Positions 1 to 7,415 of a stretch of DNA of 37,528 bases are shown one piece after another. This stretch comes from an uncultured beta proteobacterium (GTDB lineage: Bacteria > Pseudomonadota > Gammaproteobacteria > Burkholderiales > SG8-41), in assembly GCA_903889565.1 (NCBI GenBank), contig CAISYC010000072.1:1-37528 (forward strand). Direction: 5' to 3'. The notes under the pieces are model-generated. The model did not search any database. It was not told where the DNA came from and saw only the letters and a list, made by a program, of their open reading frames with translations. The stretch's first letter is position 1. Each line of letters starts with the position of its first letter. The translations under genes and the position numbers were made by a program.

Positions 1-93
1 ATTCAGAACTTGCAGGTTCGAGAGACTGACATTGCCGCGCTGGCGCGGCAGGCAATCCTCGATCAGGCGATATTGCTCTTTGGTGATCTCCAT
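1..93 (-). CDS. IS5-family transposase, N-terminal fragment (truncated by window edge)
   Basis: This is the first 31 codons of a transposase reading out of the window. The fragment begins MEITKEQYRLIEDCLPRQRG and continues to LSNLQVLN. It resembles the N-terminal helical part of IS5/IS4-group DDE transposases; the catalytic acidic residues would lie outside the window. The encoded fragment is identical to that at 37435-37528. ATG at 91-93 is the natural start, about 40 bases inside the element end. It is partial because the sequence stops, with no sign of decay. Confidence 0.75.
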   Translation of the reverse strand, partial: MEITKEQYRLIEDCLPRQRGNVSLSNLQVLN

Positions 94-139
94 GCCAATA
101 GCATATCATATCCACCAATTAGTGTGAACACGCCCTAGT
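1..139 (-). mobile_element. IS5-family insertion sequence, 5' terminal fragment (left copy)
   Basis: Positions 1-139 are the exact reverse complement of 37389-37527, so the same element end occurs at both window edges. The element end appears to lie at about 134-135, next to CTAG (135-138), which fits the YTAR target preference known for IS5-type elements. Only the transposase start and terminal sequence are inside the window, so the other end, the full length and the target duplication cannot be seen. Confidence 0.8.
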
Positions 140-208
140 TCTGCCTGGTCGTCGGCGACAACTTATCACTAAGATATAAACGAAATAGCGTCTGGAAAGC
201 CCATCGAC

Positions 209-559
209 GTGAGACTGCCGCTAAATAACTCGCTGTCAGCTGGTGTGCGACTTGCGGCGCCCGTGGCTGTATTGGCCATTTTTTGCACGTTCGCTTGCGC
301 GCCCTTACTTACCAATAAAGGGTTGGATAATTTAGTCCGCCTTCTTGGTCCGTTGCCAGGCACTCTGAGTCTTATCCCTATTGCAGCAATCGCCCTTGCC
401 GGCCTCTTATCAATTCCGGTAACGGGTTTTATCGGGCTGGCGGGGCTGTCTTTGTCTTACAAGCATGGGTTCAAGATGGGAGTGAACGGCCTGATTGCGG
501 TTTTGGCAAGCGCATACCATCTATTCTGGTGGGTCAAATATGGTGGATTGCCCATATAA
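209..559 (+). CDS. small hydrophobic membrane protein, function unknown
   Basis: A 116-residue protein that I do not recognise. It starts with GTG at 209, with a GGAAAG-like ribosome site about ten bases upstream. It is strongly hydrophobic, with three likely membrane spans: about residues 16-36, 48-80 (possibly one long or two short segments) and 90-108. The tail is rich in aromatic residues. There are no catalytic motifs. It sits alone between the IS end and the next gene, and its base composition looks more AT-rich than most of the window, so it may have arrived with, or been trimmed by, the insertion. Coding status is plausible but rests only on reading frame and hydrophobicity. Confidence 0.5.
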   Translation: MRLPLNNSLSAGVRLAAPVAVLAIFCTFACAPLLTNKGLDNLVRLLGPLPGTLSLIPIAAIALAGLLSIPVTGFIGLAGLSLSYKHGFKMGVNGLIAVLASAYHLFWWVKYGGLPI

Positions 560-795
560 AAACTTATTTCCGGTTTGAGACGGTTGCGAATCCAGAAACC
601 GGACACACATTCAGTAGCTACTCGCGCTTGACAATTTTTCAGCAGTGCGAAGCCTGGTTCCGGGGGCGCAATAACTAAATGGCATTGCGCCGCATGAATC
701 CCGTTCGGTGCAATGCGCTGCGCTTATTGCACTCTACAAACCTGTCCAATGGGCTTCGCATTTTGCAACCTGTGAACATGTGCTTAGGAGGAACC

Positions 796-1587
796 ATGAA
801 ATTTGCCGCCGCTCTGTTCGCTACGCTATTGCTTGCCGCCTGCGCAACTACGCCACCCGCCCCGCCTGCCGCGCGCGCCGAACTCGCGCCGACCGGCAAA
901 CTGCGCACAGGCATCAATCTCGGCAATGGCGTGGTCGCTACGCGTGACCCCGCCACAGGTCAGACACGCGGTATCGCCGTCACGATCGCGCGAGAGCTTG
1001 GCAAACGACTCGGCGTTCCGGTCGAACTGGTGGTGCTCGATCAGGCTCGCATGGCCGTCGACGCCACGCAGGCAGGCGACGTCGATGTCGTATTTGTCGC
1101 GATAGAGCCGGCACGTTCCGCGGCGATCGATTTCACCGCACCCTATGCGGAAATCGCCGGCACCTATGCCGTGCCGCCCGGCTCAAAGATTCGCAGCAAT
1201 GATGAAGTCGATCGCCCCGGCGTGCGCATTACGGTGGTGGCACGCAGCAATTACGATTTATTCCTTACCCGCACGCTGAAAAATGCCCAGCTCCTGCGCA
1301 CCGAAACAACCAAGGGATCAGAAGAAGAATTCGTCGCCGGCAAGGTTGACGTCTACGCCGGCGTCAAACAGCGTGCCGAAGATGCCATCGCGCGTGTGCC
1401 CGGCGCCCATCTGCTGCCCGGTCAGTTCATGTCGATACGCCAGGCGATCGGCACGTCGAAAGGGCGTGCTGCAGGACTCGCTTACCTCAGGGACTTCGTT
1501 GAGGACATCAAGGCGTCGGGTCTGGTTGCGCGGGAAATCGAAGCCGAGGGACTGAAAGACGCGAGCGTCGCGGCGCGCGCGCAGTAA
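796..1587 (+). CDS. lipoprotein, family 3 (SBP_bac_3-type) solute-binding protein
   Basis: A 263-residue periplasmic binding protein of the type that feeds amino-acid ABC transporters. The start at 796 is chosen over an in-frame ATG at 679 because AGGAGG lies seven bases ahead and the protein then opens with a lipoprotein signal. The lipobox LLAAC places the lipidated cysteine near residue 17, followed by a proline/alanine linker. The body has the usual two-lobe order: TGKLRTGIN at the start of lobe 1, the DVVFVAIEPARS and IDFTAPYAE region, a VVARSNYD hinge stretch, and C-terminal FVEDIKASGLVARE. No permease or ATPase gene is adjacent, so it is an orphan; partner and ligand are unknown. Confidence 0.8.
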   Translation: MKFAAALFATLLLAACATTPPAPPAARAELAPTGKLRTGINLGNGVVATRDPATGQTRGIAVTIARELGKRLGVPVELVVLDQARMAVDATQAGDVDVVFVAIEPARSAAIDFTAPYAEIAGTYAVPPGSKIRSNDEVDRPGVRITVVARSNYDLFLTRTLKNAQLLRTETTKGSEEEFVAGKVDVYAGVKQRAEDAIARVPGAHLLPGQFMSIRQAIGTSKGRAAGLAYLRDFVEDIKASGLVAREIEAEGLKDASVAARAQ

Positions 1588-1700
1588 CGATCCGTCCGCG
1601 CCGGTCATATCTTCGATTTGGGCATCGACAATCCAGTTCAGCTCAAAACGAATTGCGAGCCCGGCCCCTTTGATTCGCTGGTCAAACTCCCCCGCCGACG

Positions 1701-2435
1701 CTAGAGCGGCGGCCAGATACGGCGGCCCGCGAGCGGGCCGTGGGGTGCATGCGTGACAATCTTCAGCACATGCCGACCAGGCCATCGTTCGCTCATACCT
1801 GCTTCGCGAAATCGCCGTTCGAAATCTTTCTCGCCGGGATCCATGTCTGTGAACTCGTAGAGGACGCCATGCTTGGCCCAGCCGACGATAGAGACCAGTT
1901 TGCGGGCACCGATGCAACCGCGCGCACGCGTTACCTGCGGCAACTTCATCTGCCGGTACCATAAACCCAGTTCCATGTCGTCATTCTGATTGTGCGTCTG
2001 GTAGTTGCCGAGCTGGATCGCCGGCGGAGCCCCGGTGCCGGGCAAATGTCGGTACCAGTCAGGGCCGCTCACCCGCGTTTCTTCAATGAAAATGCAGAAG
2101 CGGTAGCCCTTGCGCTTCGCGAGCATTGCCGCGCTTTCGGTATCGAACTGCGCAGCGTGATTGGGATCGAAAAAGACGTCGGGCGTCGCGGCAGCCGTGA
2201 CCAGCAAATACTGCGAACCCCGGGGAACGGTCATATCGTCGGTCTCGATACGGACAGGATGTCCCGGCGGATCTGCATCGGTGCCGGTTTTCGGCGCGCG
2301 CGCGTAGTGACCGATCCAGATATGGCCCGGCCACGCCTGCAATTTCGGCAGGTGGTGCGTATGCAGCCACGAGATAAAGCCTTCACGATCCGCATCGTCG
2401 AGATCGTACCATTCGGCTTTGATTGCTGTGTCCAT
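1701..2435 (-). CDS. tandem dimeric alpha-beta-barrel (EthD-like) protein, function unknown
   Basis: A 244-residue cytosolic protein with no signal peptide. Two halves share a weak pattern typical of ferredoxin-like dimeric alpha-beta barrels: FISWLHTHHLPKLQAWPG near residues 20-37, and WYRQMKLPQV followed by GARKL in the second half. Such domains often act in small-molecule enzymes or as accessory proteins in catabolic clusters, but no reaction can be assigned. The ATG at 2435 follows a purine-rich GGGGGAAG site. The gene lies 17 bases downstream of a Bug receptor gene on the same strand, so the two probably form an operon. A related-looking protein at 16435-17079 is also next to a receptor gene. 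Confidence 0.6.
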   Translation of the reverse strand: MDTAIKAEWYDLDDADREGFISWLHTHHLPKLQAWPGHIWIGHYARAPKTGTDADPPGHPVRIETDDMTVPRGSQYLLVTAAATPDVFFDPNHAAQFDTESAAMLAKRKGYRFCIFIEETRVSGPDWYRHLPGTGAPPAIQLGNYQTHNQNDDMELGLWYRQMKLPQVTRARGCIGARKLVSIVGWAKHGVLYEFTDMDPGEKDFERRFREAGMSERWPGRHVLKIVTHAPHGPLAGRRIWPPL

Positions 2436-2452
2436 GAACTACTTCCCCCTTG

Positions 2453-3418
2453 CTATTCAGGTTTGATACCCGCCGCCTTGATCACCCTCGCCCACTTTTC
2501 AGATTCTGACTTGAGGTGTGCGGCAAACACTTCCGGCGTGCCATCGACCACTTCTGCGCCGTCAGCAGCGAGCCGCTCCAGCATGTCCGGCATGCGCAGC
2601 ACGCGCGAGATTGCCTTGTACAGAGTATCAATGACGGCACGTGGAGTACCGGCCGGCGCCAATACGCCGTACCATTGCGTCGACTCGTAGCCGGGCAGCG
2701 CTGCCTCGGCAATCGTCGGCACATCCGGCAGCACTTGCGCGCGTTTGGCACTGGTGACGCCAAGCGGCCGGAGTCGGTTATTCTTGAGGTACGGCATGAC
2801 GGTCGGCGTGGTCGGAAACGCAACCGACACCTCGCCCGCGATCAGACTGATCATGCCCAGCCCCGACCCCTTGAACGGCACCTGTTCCAGATCGACTTTG
2901 GCCATCACCTTGAAAAGTTCTCCCGACAGATGCGGGCTGGTGCCCTGGCCCGGCGACGCAATGACCAGCCGACCCGGTTTCGATTTCGCCAGTGCAATGA
3001 ATTCTTTGACCGACTTCACCGGCACCGAAGGATGCACGACCAGCACGTTGGGGGCCGCAACCAGCTCGGATATGGGTGCCAGATCGCGCAGCGCATCGTA
3101 AGGCATATCCTTGATCATGCTCGGATTGATCGCGAGCGAAGTCTGCGTGATGATCAGCGTGTATCCGTCGGGCGGCGACTTGGCGACCACATCCACACCG
3201 ATGATGCCGCTGGCACCCGCGCGGTTCTCGACGACAACCTGCTGTCCCAGCAATTCGGTCAGCCGTTGCGCGAGCAAGCGCCCTAGAATGTCGCTCCCGC
3301 CACCGGGTGAAGACGCTACTATCATCCTGACCGGTTTAACCGGGTAGCTTTGGGCCTGCGCCAGTCCGGCGCCCGCCGCGGCCAGCATCAACGACATCAG
3401 AAGTGCGTTTCTGTTCAT
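2453..3418 (-). CDS. Bug-family tripartite tricarboxylate transporter receptor
   Basis: A 321-residue secreted solute receptor of the Bug/TctC family, which captures small carboxylates or related compounds in the periplasm. I take ATG 3418 as the start: a G-rich ribosome site precedes it and a signal peptide follows, with likely cleavage after AQA near residue 22. The frame stays open further upstream, but that part runs into an inverted-repeat element. Family landmarks are YPVKPVRMIVASSPGGGSD, the GASGIIG loop, PPDGYTL, the VVHPSVPVKSVKEFIALAKSKPG stretch, and a C-terminal ending KPE. It is probably co-transcribed with the alpha-beta-barrel gene 17 bases downstream. The ligand is unknown. 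Confidence 0.92.
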   Translation of the reverse strand: MNRNALLMSLMLAAAGAGLAQAQSYPVKPVRMIVASSPGGGSDILGRLLAQRLTELLGQQVVVENRAGASGIIGVDVVAKSPPDGYTLIITQTSLAINPSMIKDMPYDALRDLAPISELVAAPNVLVVHPSVPVKSVKEFIALAKSKPGRLVIASPGQGTSPHLSGELFKVMAKVDLEQVPFKGSGLGMISLIAGEVSVAFPTTPTVMPYLKNNRLRPLGVTSAKRAQVLPDVPTIAEAALPGYESTQWYGVLAPAGTPRAVIDTLYKAISRVLRMPDMLERLAADGAEVVDGTPEVFAAHLKSESEKWARVIKAAGIKPE

Positions 3419-3479
3419 TGTGACTGCCCCCCGGTACGTTGATCGGTTGTCGATGCGAGGCATGGTCTGCCCGCAAATA

Positions 3480-3552
3480 TAAATAGGGGCAGCGTAAGAT
3501 TTCCGCGACAACCAACGTTCCGAATATGGAAATCTTACACTGACCCTATTTA
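3480..3552. repeat. REPIN-like inverted repeat (two 25-base arms)
   Basis: Arms at 3480-3504 and 3528-3552 are inverted copies differing at two positions, separated by 23 bases. Each arm carries TAAATAGGG followed by GTAAGATTTCC. The AAATAGGG(G/T)CAG pattern resembles, from memory, REP-type sequences mobilised by RAYT (Y1) transposases. It lies between the receptor and the prpB-like gene and could fold as a long hairpin in RNA. No RAYT gene is present here. Confidence 0.7.
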
Positions 3553-3630
3553 CTCACCAACACTCCTTCCTCGCGCCGGAGTTAGGGCCTGCCTGCTCGG
3601 GCATAATAGGGATTTGGGTGGAGGAACATC

Positions 3631-4542
3631 ATGAATGACCGCACACCGTCCATACCACAGAGCGCCATGTCGGCGGGCGCTCGTTTTCGTCAGGCGCTGG
3701 AGGTGACTTCGCCGCTTCCCATTGTTGGAGCAATGAACCCCTATTGCGCAATGATGGCCGAGCGCGTCGGTCATAAAGCGCTCAAGGTCTCCGTCGGAGC
3801 CTACTCTCATGGCCTTCCCGATCTCGGTGTTACAACGATGAACGATCTACTCAACGAAGTTCGCCGTGTTACAGACGCGTGTGCTCTGCCGGTCATGGTG
3901 GATGCCGAGACGGGATACGGCGGCACGCTTAACATCTCGCGGCTGGTGAAAGGCCTGATCAAGGACGGTGCCGCCGCGATGCACATCGAAGATCAGGTGC
4001 AGCAGAAACGTTGCGGTCACCGGCCCGGCAAGGCAGTCGTGTCGAAAGATGAAATGCTGGACCGCCTCAAGGCGGCGCTCGATGCAAGAACCGACTCGTC
4101 GTTCTTCATCTGCGCGCGAACCGACGCGCTGGCGCCAGAGGGTCTTTCGTCTGCAATTGATCGCGCGTGTGCGTACATGGAAGCCGGCGCCGATATGATA
4201 TTTGCCGAAGCATGCAGCGACCTTGCGCAGTACCGCGCGTTTGTCGACGCCTTGGACCGGCCACATTCGGTTCTCGCAAACATGGCAGAGTTCTCAAAGA
4301 CACCCACATTCACCCTCGACGAGCTGCGCAGCGCAGGCGTATCGGCTGCCGTCTTTTCGACCGCAGCCTCCCGCGCCATGGCCGCCGCAGCGCTGAAGGT
4401 ATATCGGGCGATTCTCCGCGACGGCAGCACGAAAAATGTCATCGACATCATGCAGACGCGCGACGAACTCTATGAGTTTCTCGGCTACCACGCCTACGAA
4501 GAGAAGATGAACAACGTATTGGCCGGAAAAACCCGGGAATAA
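3631..4542 (+). CDS. prpB: 2-methylisocitrate lyase-like enzyme (ICL/PEP mutase family)
   Basis: A 303-residue enzyme of the isocitrate lyase/PEP mutase superfamily, closest in features to 2-methylisocitrate lyase, which splits 2-methylisocitrate into pyruvate and succinate in propionate catabolism. The lyase loop KRCGHR (126-131, catalytic Cys128) is present, with HIED ending at Asp121 and SARFR-type PrpB openings near residue 16. The usual metal-binding DxD is DAE here (Asp91, Glu93). A GGAGG site lies nine bases before ATG 3631. An MmgE/PrpD-family gene follows 139 bases downstream, but no methylcitrate synthase gene is nearby, so the true substrate may be another branched 2-hydroxy-tricarboxylate or dimethylmalate. 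Confidence 0.82.
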   Translation: MNDRTPSIPQSAMSAGARFRQALEVTSPLPIVGAMNPYCAMMAERVGHKALKVSVGAYSHGLPDLGVTTMNDLLNEVRRVTDACALPVMVDAETGYGGTLNISRLVKGLIKDGAAAMHIEDQVQQKRCGHRPGKAVVSKDEMLDRLKAALDARTDSSFFICARTDALAPEGLSSAIDRACAYMEAGADMIFAEACSDLAQYRAFVDALDRPHSVLANMAEFSKTPTFTLDELRSAGVSAAVFSTAASRAMAAAALKVYRAILRDGSTKNVIDIMQTRDELYEFLGYHAYEEKMNNVLAGKTRE

Positions 4543-4681
4543 ACGAGAGCGCTCGACTGGACTGCCGATGTGCCTGCCCGGCGCAGAGCAGTTGACGCGG
4601 CGGAGGGCTTGACGTCGACGAACAACCACTCCGTCAATCTGACGAGTGTTCGCACAGGCGAAATAAACAAGGAGAGTAAGG

Positions 4682-6079
4682 ATGCGGCATGACAGCAAAG
4701 ATGAACTTCAGACATTTCTCGTAGACTATGCCGCTTCGCTTGCCTATGCGCAGTTTTCTGAAGACGTTGTACACGTTGCCAAAGTAAGAATGATCGATAC
4801 CTTCAGCGCACTGCTGGGCGGATACTCTGGAAAACCCTGCCGTATTGCGCGGAATCTGGCTGCTCAAGTTACCAGCAAAAATAATGGGGCGTCCGTCATA
4901 GGCGCCGGCTTTAAAACTTCGCCGGAAATGGCGGCATTTGTAAACGGCTCCACAGCCCGGTATGTGGAGATGAATGACGTTTATCATCGACCGGGAAGCT
5001 TTGGTGGCCATCCGAGCGATGTAGTGATGCCTGTATTTGCAGCGGCCGAACATGTCAATGCGAATGGCCGGGACTTGATAACGGCGCTGGTTCTTGCCTA
5101 TGAGATTTACATGCGAATTACAGACGAGTATCAGAAGGGAGGCTTTGACCACACCAACTTTTGTTGCCTGGCAAGCGCGGTAGCTGCCGGCAAATTGTTC
5201 GGCCTGAATCCTGAACAGATGTCTCACTGCATATCGATGGCTGTAGTCCCGAACAACAGTCTCCGGCAGGTCAGGCTCGGCCATTTGTCCATGTACAAGG
5301 CCGTGGCATCCGGGCAGGCTGGACGTGCGGGACTATTTGCAGCATTGCAGGCACGTGCCGGAATGGAGGGACCGCATCTGCCATTCGAGGGCGAAGCGGG
5401 CTGGTTCGATCACGTTGCAAAGAAGAGGATAGTACCCAAGGAGATGGGCGGTTCTTCTGTTCCGTTCAGAATCAAAGATACGCTGATCAAGCAGCGCTCG
5501 TCGTGCGCGACCACGATCTCGTCCATTCTTGCCGCGGAAAAAGTTGCGCCAATAAGGGACTTGAGCCAGGTCAAAAAGGTAACCGTCGAGGTCTACAAAT
5601 CAGCCAAGGAAGGAATGGCGACAGGCGAGCATCATTGGAACCCGGATTCCAGGGAGACGGCCGACCACAGCATTCCGTACGTCACAGCCGCCACACTGAT
5701 CGACGGAACGCTCACACCCGCCTCTTTTGAGGATGATCATCTGAAGAGCCCGGAATTACGCGCTTTGCTCTCCAAGATAGAAGTGATATCAAACGACGAG
5801 TTTACTCACGCATACAAGCAAATGCCGGTAGAACATCGCACCCGGATTACGGTTGAAACGACCGATGGTAAACGGAGCGTGGGTGAGGCCGGCGGCAAAT
5901 TGGGCGATCTTTCGGAGGCCAAGAGCGATGCTCAGGTCGAAAGGAAATTTCAGGAACTCAGCGAATCATTGATAGGGCCGCAGCGCGTTAAAGCCACACT
6001 GGACCTGCTCTGGGACCTGGATCATCTGGACGACCTGACGCTGATTGCGCAAAATACCGTGGCGCTGGCTCAACAGTAG
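4682..6079 (+). CDS. MmgE/PrpD family protein (2-methylcitrate dehydratase-like)
   Basis: A 465-residue protein of the MmgE/PrpD family, which includes 2-methylcitrate dehydratase and cis-aconitate decarboxylase. The N-terminal half is the all-helical domain: MIDTFSALLGG near 35-50, then MNDVYHRPGSFGGHPSDVV around 98-116, the family's most typical stretch. The C-terminal part carries FRIKDTLIKQRSSC and the long lid region. AAGGAG stands seven bases before ATG 4682. Pairing with the prpB-like gene suggests dehydration of a citrate analogue followed by lyase cleavage. Sequence alone does not separate dehydratase from decarboxylase, and base composition looks lower in GC than most neighbours. 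Confidence 0.85.
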   Translation: MRHDSKDELQTFLVDYAASLAYAQFSEDVVHVAKVRMIDTFSALLGGYSGKPCRIARNLAAQVTSKNNGASVIGAGFKTSPEMAAFVNGSTARYVEMNDVYHRPGSFGGHPSDVVMPVFAAAEHVNANGRDLITALVLAYEIYMRITDEYQKGGFDHTNFCCLASAVAAGKLFGLNPEQMSHCISMAVVPNNSLRQVRLGHLSMYKAVASGQAGRAGLFAALQARAGMEGPHLPFEGEAGWFDHVAKKRIVPKEMGGSSVPFRIKDTLIKQRSSCATTISSILAAEKVAPIRDLSQVKKVTVEVYKSAKEGMATGEHHWNPDSRETADHSIPYVTAATLIDGTLTPASFEDDHLKSPELRALLSKIEVISNDEFTHAYKQMPVEHRTRITVETTDGKRSVGEAGGKLGDLSEAKSDAQVERKFQELSESLIGPQRVKATLDLLWDLDHLDDLTLIAQNTVALAQQ

Positions 6080-6118
6080 CCGGCAACAGGACGCACGGAG
6101 ATGATCGTGGAAGTCTAT

Positions 6119-7084
6119 TCAGATTGCGCCTGTGCCTATGCCAGCGCTCTTGATAACCTTGCCCATTTTCGACATTTCCGCTTTCATCGTGGCCTCAAAC
6201 TCCGCCGGCGTGCTACCCACGGCTTCAGTGCCGGCATTCATTAATTTTTCCTTGATGTCCGGCAACTTCATCGCTCGAATGACTTCCATGCTTAACCGGG
6301 CGATGATTGGCTGAGGAGTCCCTGCCGGGGCAAGCAAGCCAAGATTTGATCCCGTCTCATAACCCGGCAAGCCGGAACTAGCTACCGTCGGCAACCCGGG
6401 GAAGAGCGCGGAGGGCTTTGCGCTGGTGACCGCCAGCGCCTTCAACCTGCCCGACTTCATCAGCGGAACTACGGACGCTGCAGTGGCGAACGTCATGTGA
6501 ACCTGTCCGGCCAGCAGGTCGGTGAGCGCCGCGCCGGCGCCTTTGTAATTAATCTGCGCCACATCGACTTTCGCCATGTATTTGAACAACTCTGCCGCCA
6601 GATGGCCGGAAGATCCGATTCCCGCCATGCTGTAATTCATCGCGCCGGGCCTGGCCTTGGCTAGCGCTATCAATTCTTTTACGGAATTGACAGGCATTGA
6701 CGGGTGCACCACCAGAACACTGGGCTGGGTCGATATCAATGAGATTGCGACAAAATCCGTTATCGGGTCGTAAGACGTTTTTTGAACCAGCGGCCCAATG
6801 ACAAAGCTGCCGCCCGAGAGCAGCAGAGTATAACCATCAGGAGCTGCCTTCGATGCGATCTCGCCGGGGATGGGGCCGGTCGGCCGGTTGTCAATAACGA
6901 TCTGCTGTCCGAGGGGGCCAGTGATCGCTTGTGCGAGCAGGCGGGTTGTAAAATCCGAACTTCCGCCGACGCCAGGCGTGATAATTCGAATCGCGCGAAC
7001 AGGATACTCTTGAGCGGACGCGTCGTGTGCCGCGAGTGCAATCATGCTGATGACGGCAAGCTCGCAAAATTTTTGGATGGTCAA
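6119..7084 (-). CDS. Bug-family tripartite tricarboxylate transporter receptor
   Basis: Secreted Bug/TctC-type receptor, convergent with the MmgE/PrpD gene and ending 40 bases from it. The start is uncertain. TTG 7084 gives 321 residues and a normal signal peptide cut after ASA near residue 24; the only internal ATG would leave too short a signal, and ATG 7174 would add 30 residues encoded partly by a 21-base tandem repeat. Landmarks are YPVRAIRIITPGVGGSSDF, APDGYTLLLSGG, VVHPSMPVNSVKELIALAKARPG and NYKGAGAALTDLLAGQV. Its position beside the prpB/prpD-like pair makes it the likely receptor for that pathway's substrate, by inference. Confidence 0.88.
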   Translation of the reverse strand: MTIQKFCELAVISMIALAAHDASAQEYPVRAIRIITPGVGGSSDFTTRLLAQAITGPLGQQIVIDNRPTGPIPGEIASKAAPDGYTLLLSGGSFVIGPLVQKTSYDPITDFVAISLISTQPSVLVVHPSMPVNSVKELIALAKARPGAMNYSMAGIGSSGHLAAELFKYMAKVDVAQINYKGAGAALTDLLAGQVHMTFATAASVVPLMKSGRLKALAVTSAKPSALFPGLPTVASSGLPGYETGSNLGLLAPAGTPQPIIARLSMEVIRAMKLPDIKEKLMNAGTEAVGSTPAEFEATMKAEMSKMGKVIKSAGIGTGAI

Positions 7085-7415
7085 AGGTCGCTCACCAGTT
7101 TGAAATCCGTTCGGTGCAGTTTGAAATCCGTTTGGTGGCACTGCGAGACGCCGCGACCGCGAGACCGTGATCAACCCCTTACGGGCGGTGAACCTCGGCC
7201 CGAGCTGAGAAATCGCATGTATTCACGAGAGTATAACGTGGCTATTTGCTGGTCAATAATTCCATCCATCCTATCCGCTGGCTATCGATGGCTGGCGTGC
7301 CGCGGCCGCCGCCAGCTAATCGCGAGGGCGTCTTGGCGCCTGAAAGGCACAAAATCCCGCGCTGAAAAAGCGGACAATAGCGGCTCAATTATTATGGATG
7401 CCATCTCAAATTCCC
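7085..7415. other. intergenic region between receptor gene and ycaO
   Basis: About 330 bases holding the divergent 5' regions of the receptor gene (minus) and the YcaO gene (plus). The only clear structure is a 21-base direct repeat at 7096-7137. I see no convincing promoter pair, terminator or gene. Confidence 0.5.
7096..7137. repeat. 21-base tandem direct repeat (two units)
   Basis: Units at 7096-7116 and 7117-7137 are identical except for one C/T difference; each begins CAGTTTGAAATCCG. They lie just upstream of the TTG start proposed for the receptor gene and would encode a repeated seven-residue NGFQT-containing motif if translation began at 7174. They could be an operator pair or a slippage duplication. 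Confidence 0.8.

Noticed and set aside
1588-1700. Possible gene remnant on the minus strand in the gap between the binding protein and the barrel protein
   Set aside because: A short open stretch exists, but it shows no start, no motif and no family resemblance.
3419-3511. Longer N-terminus for the receptor at 2453-3418
   Set aside because: The extension would place about 31 residues before a normal signal peptide and is encoded partly by the inverted-repeat element; ATG 3418 has its own ribosome site.
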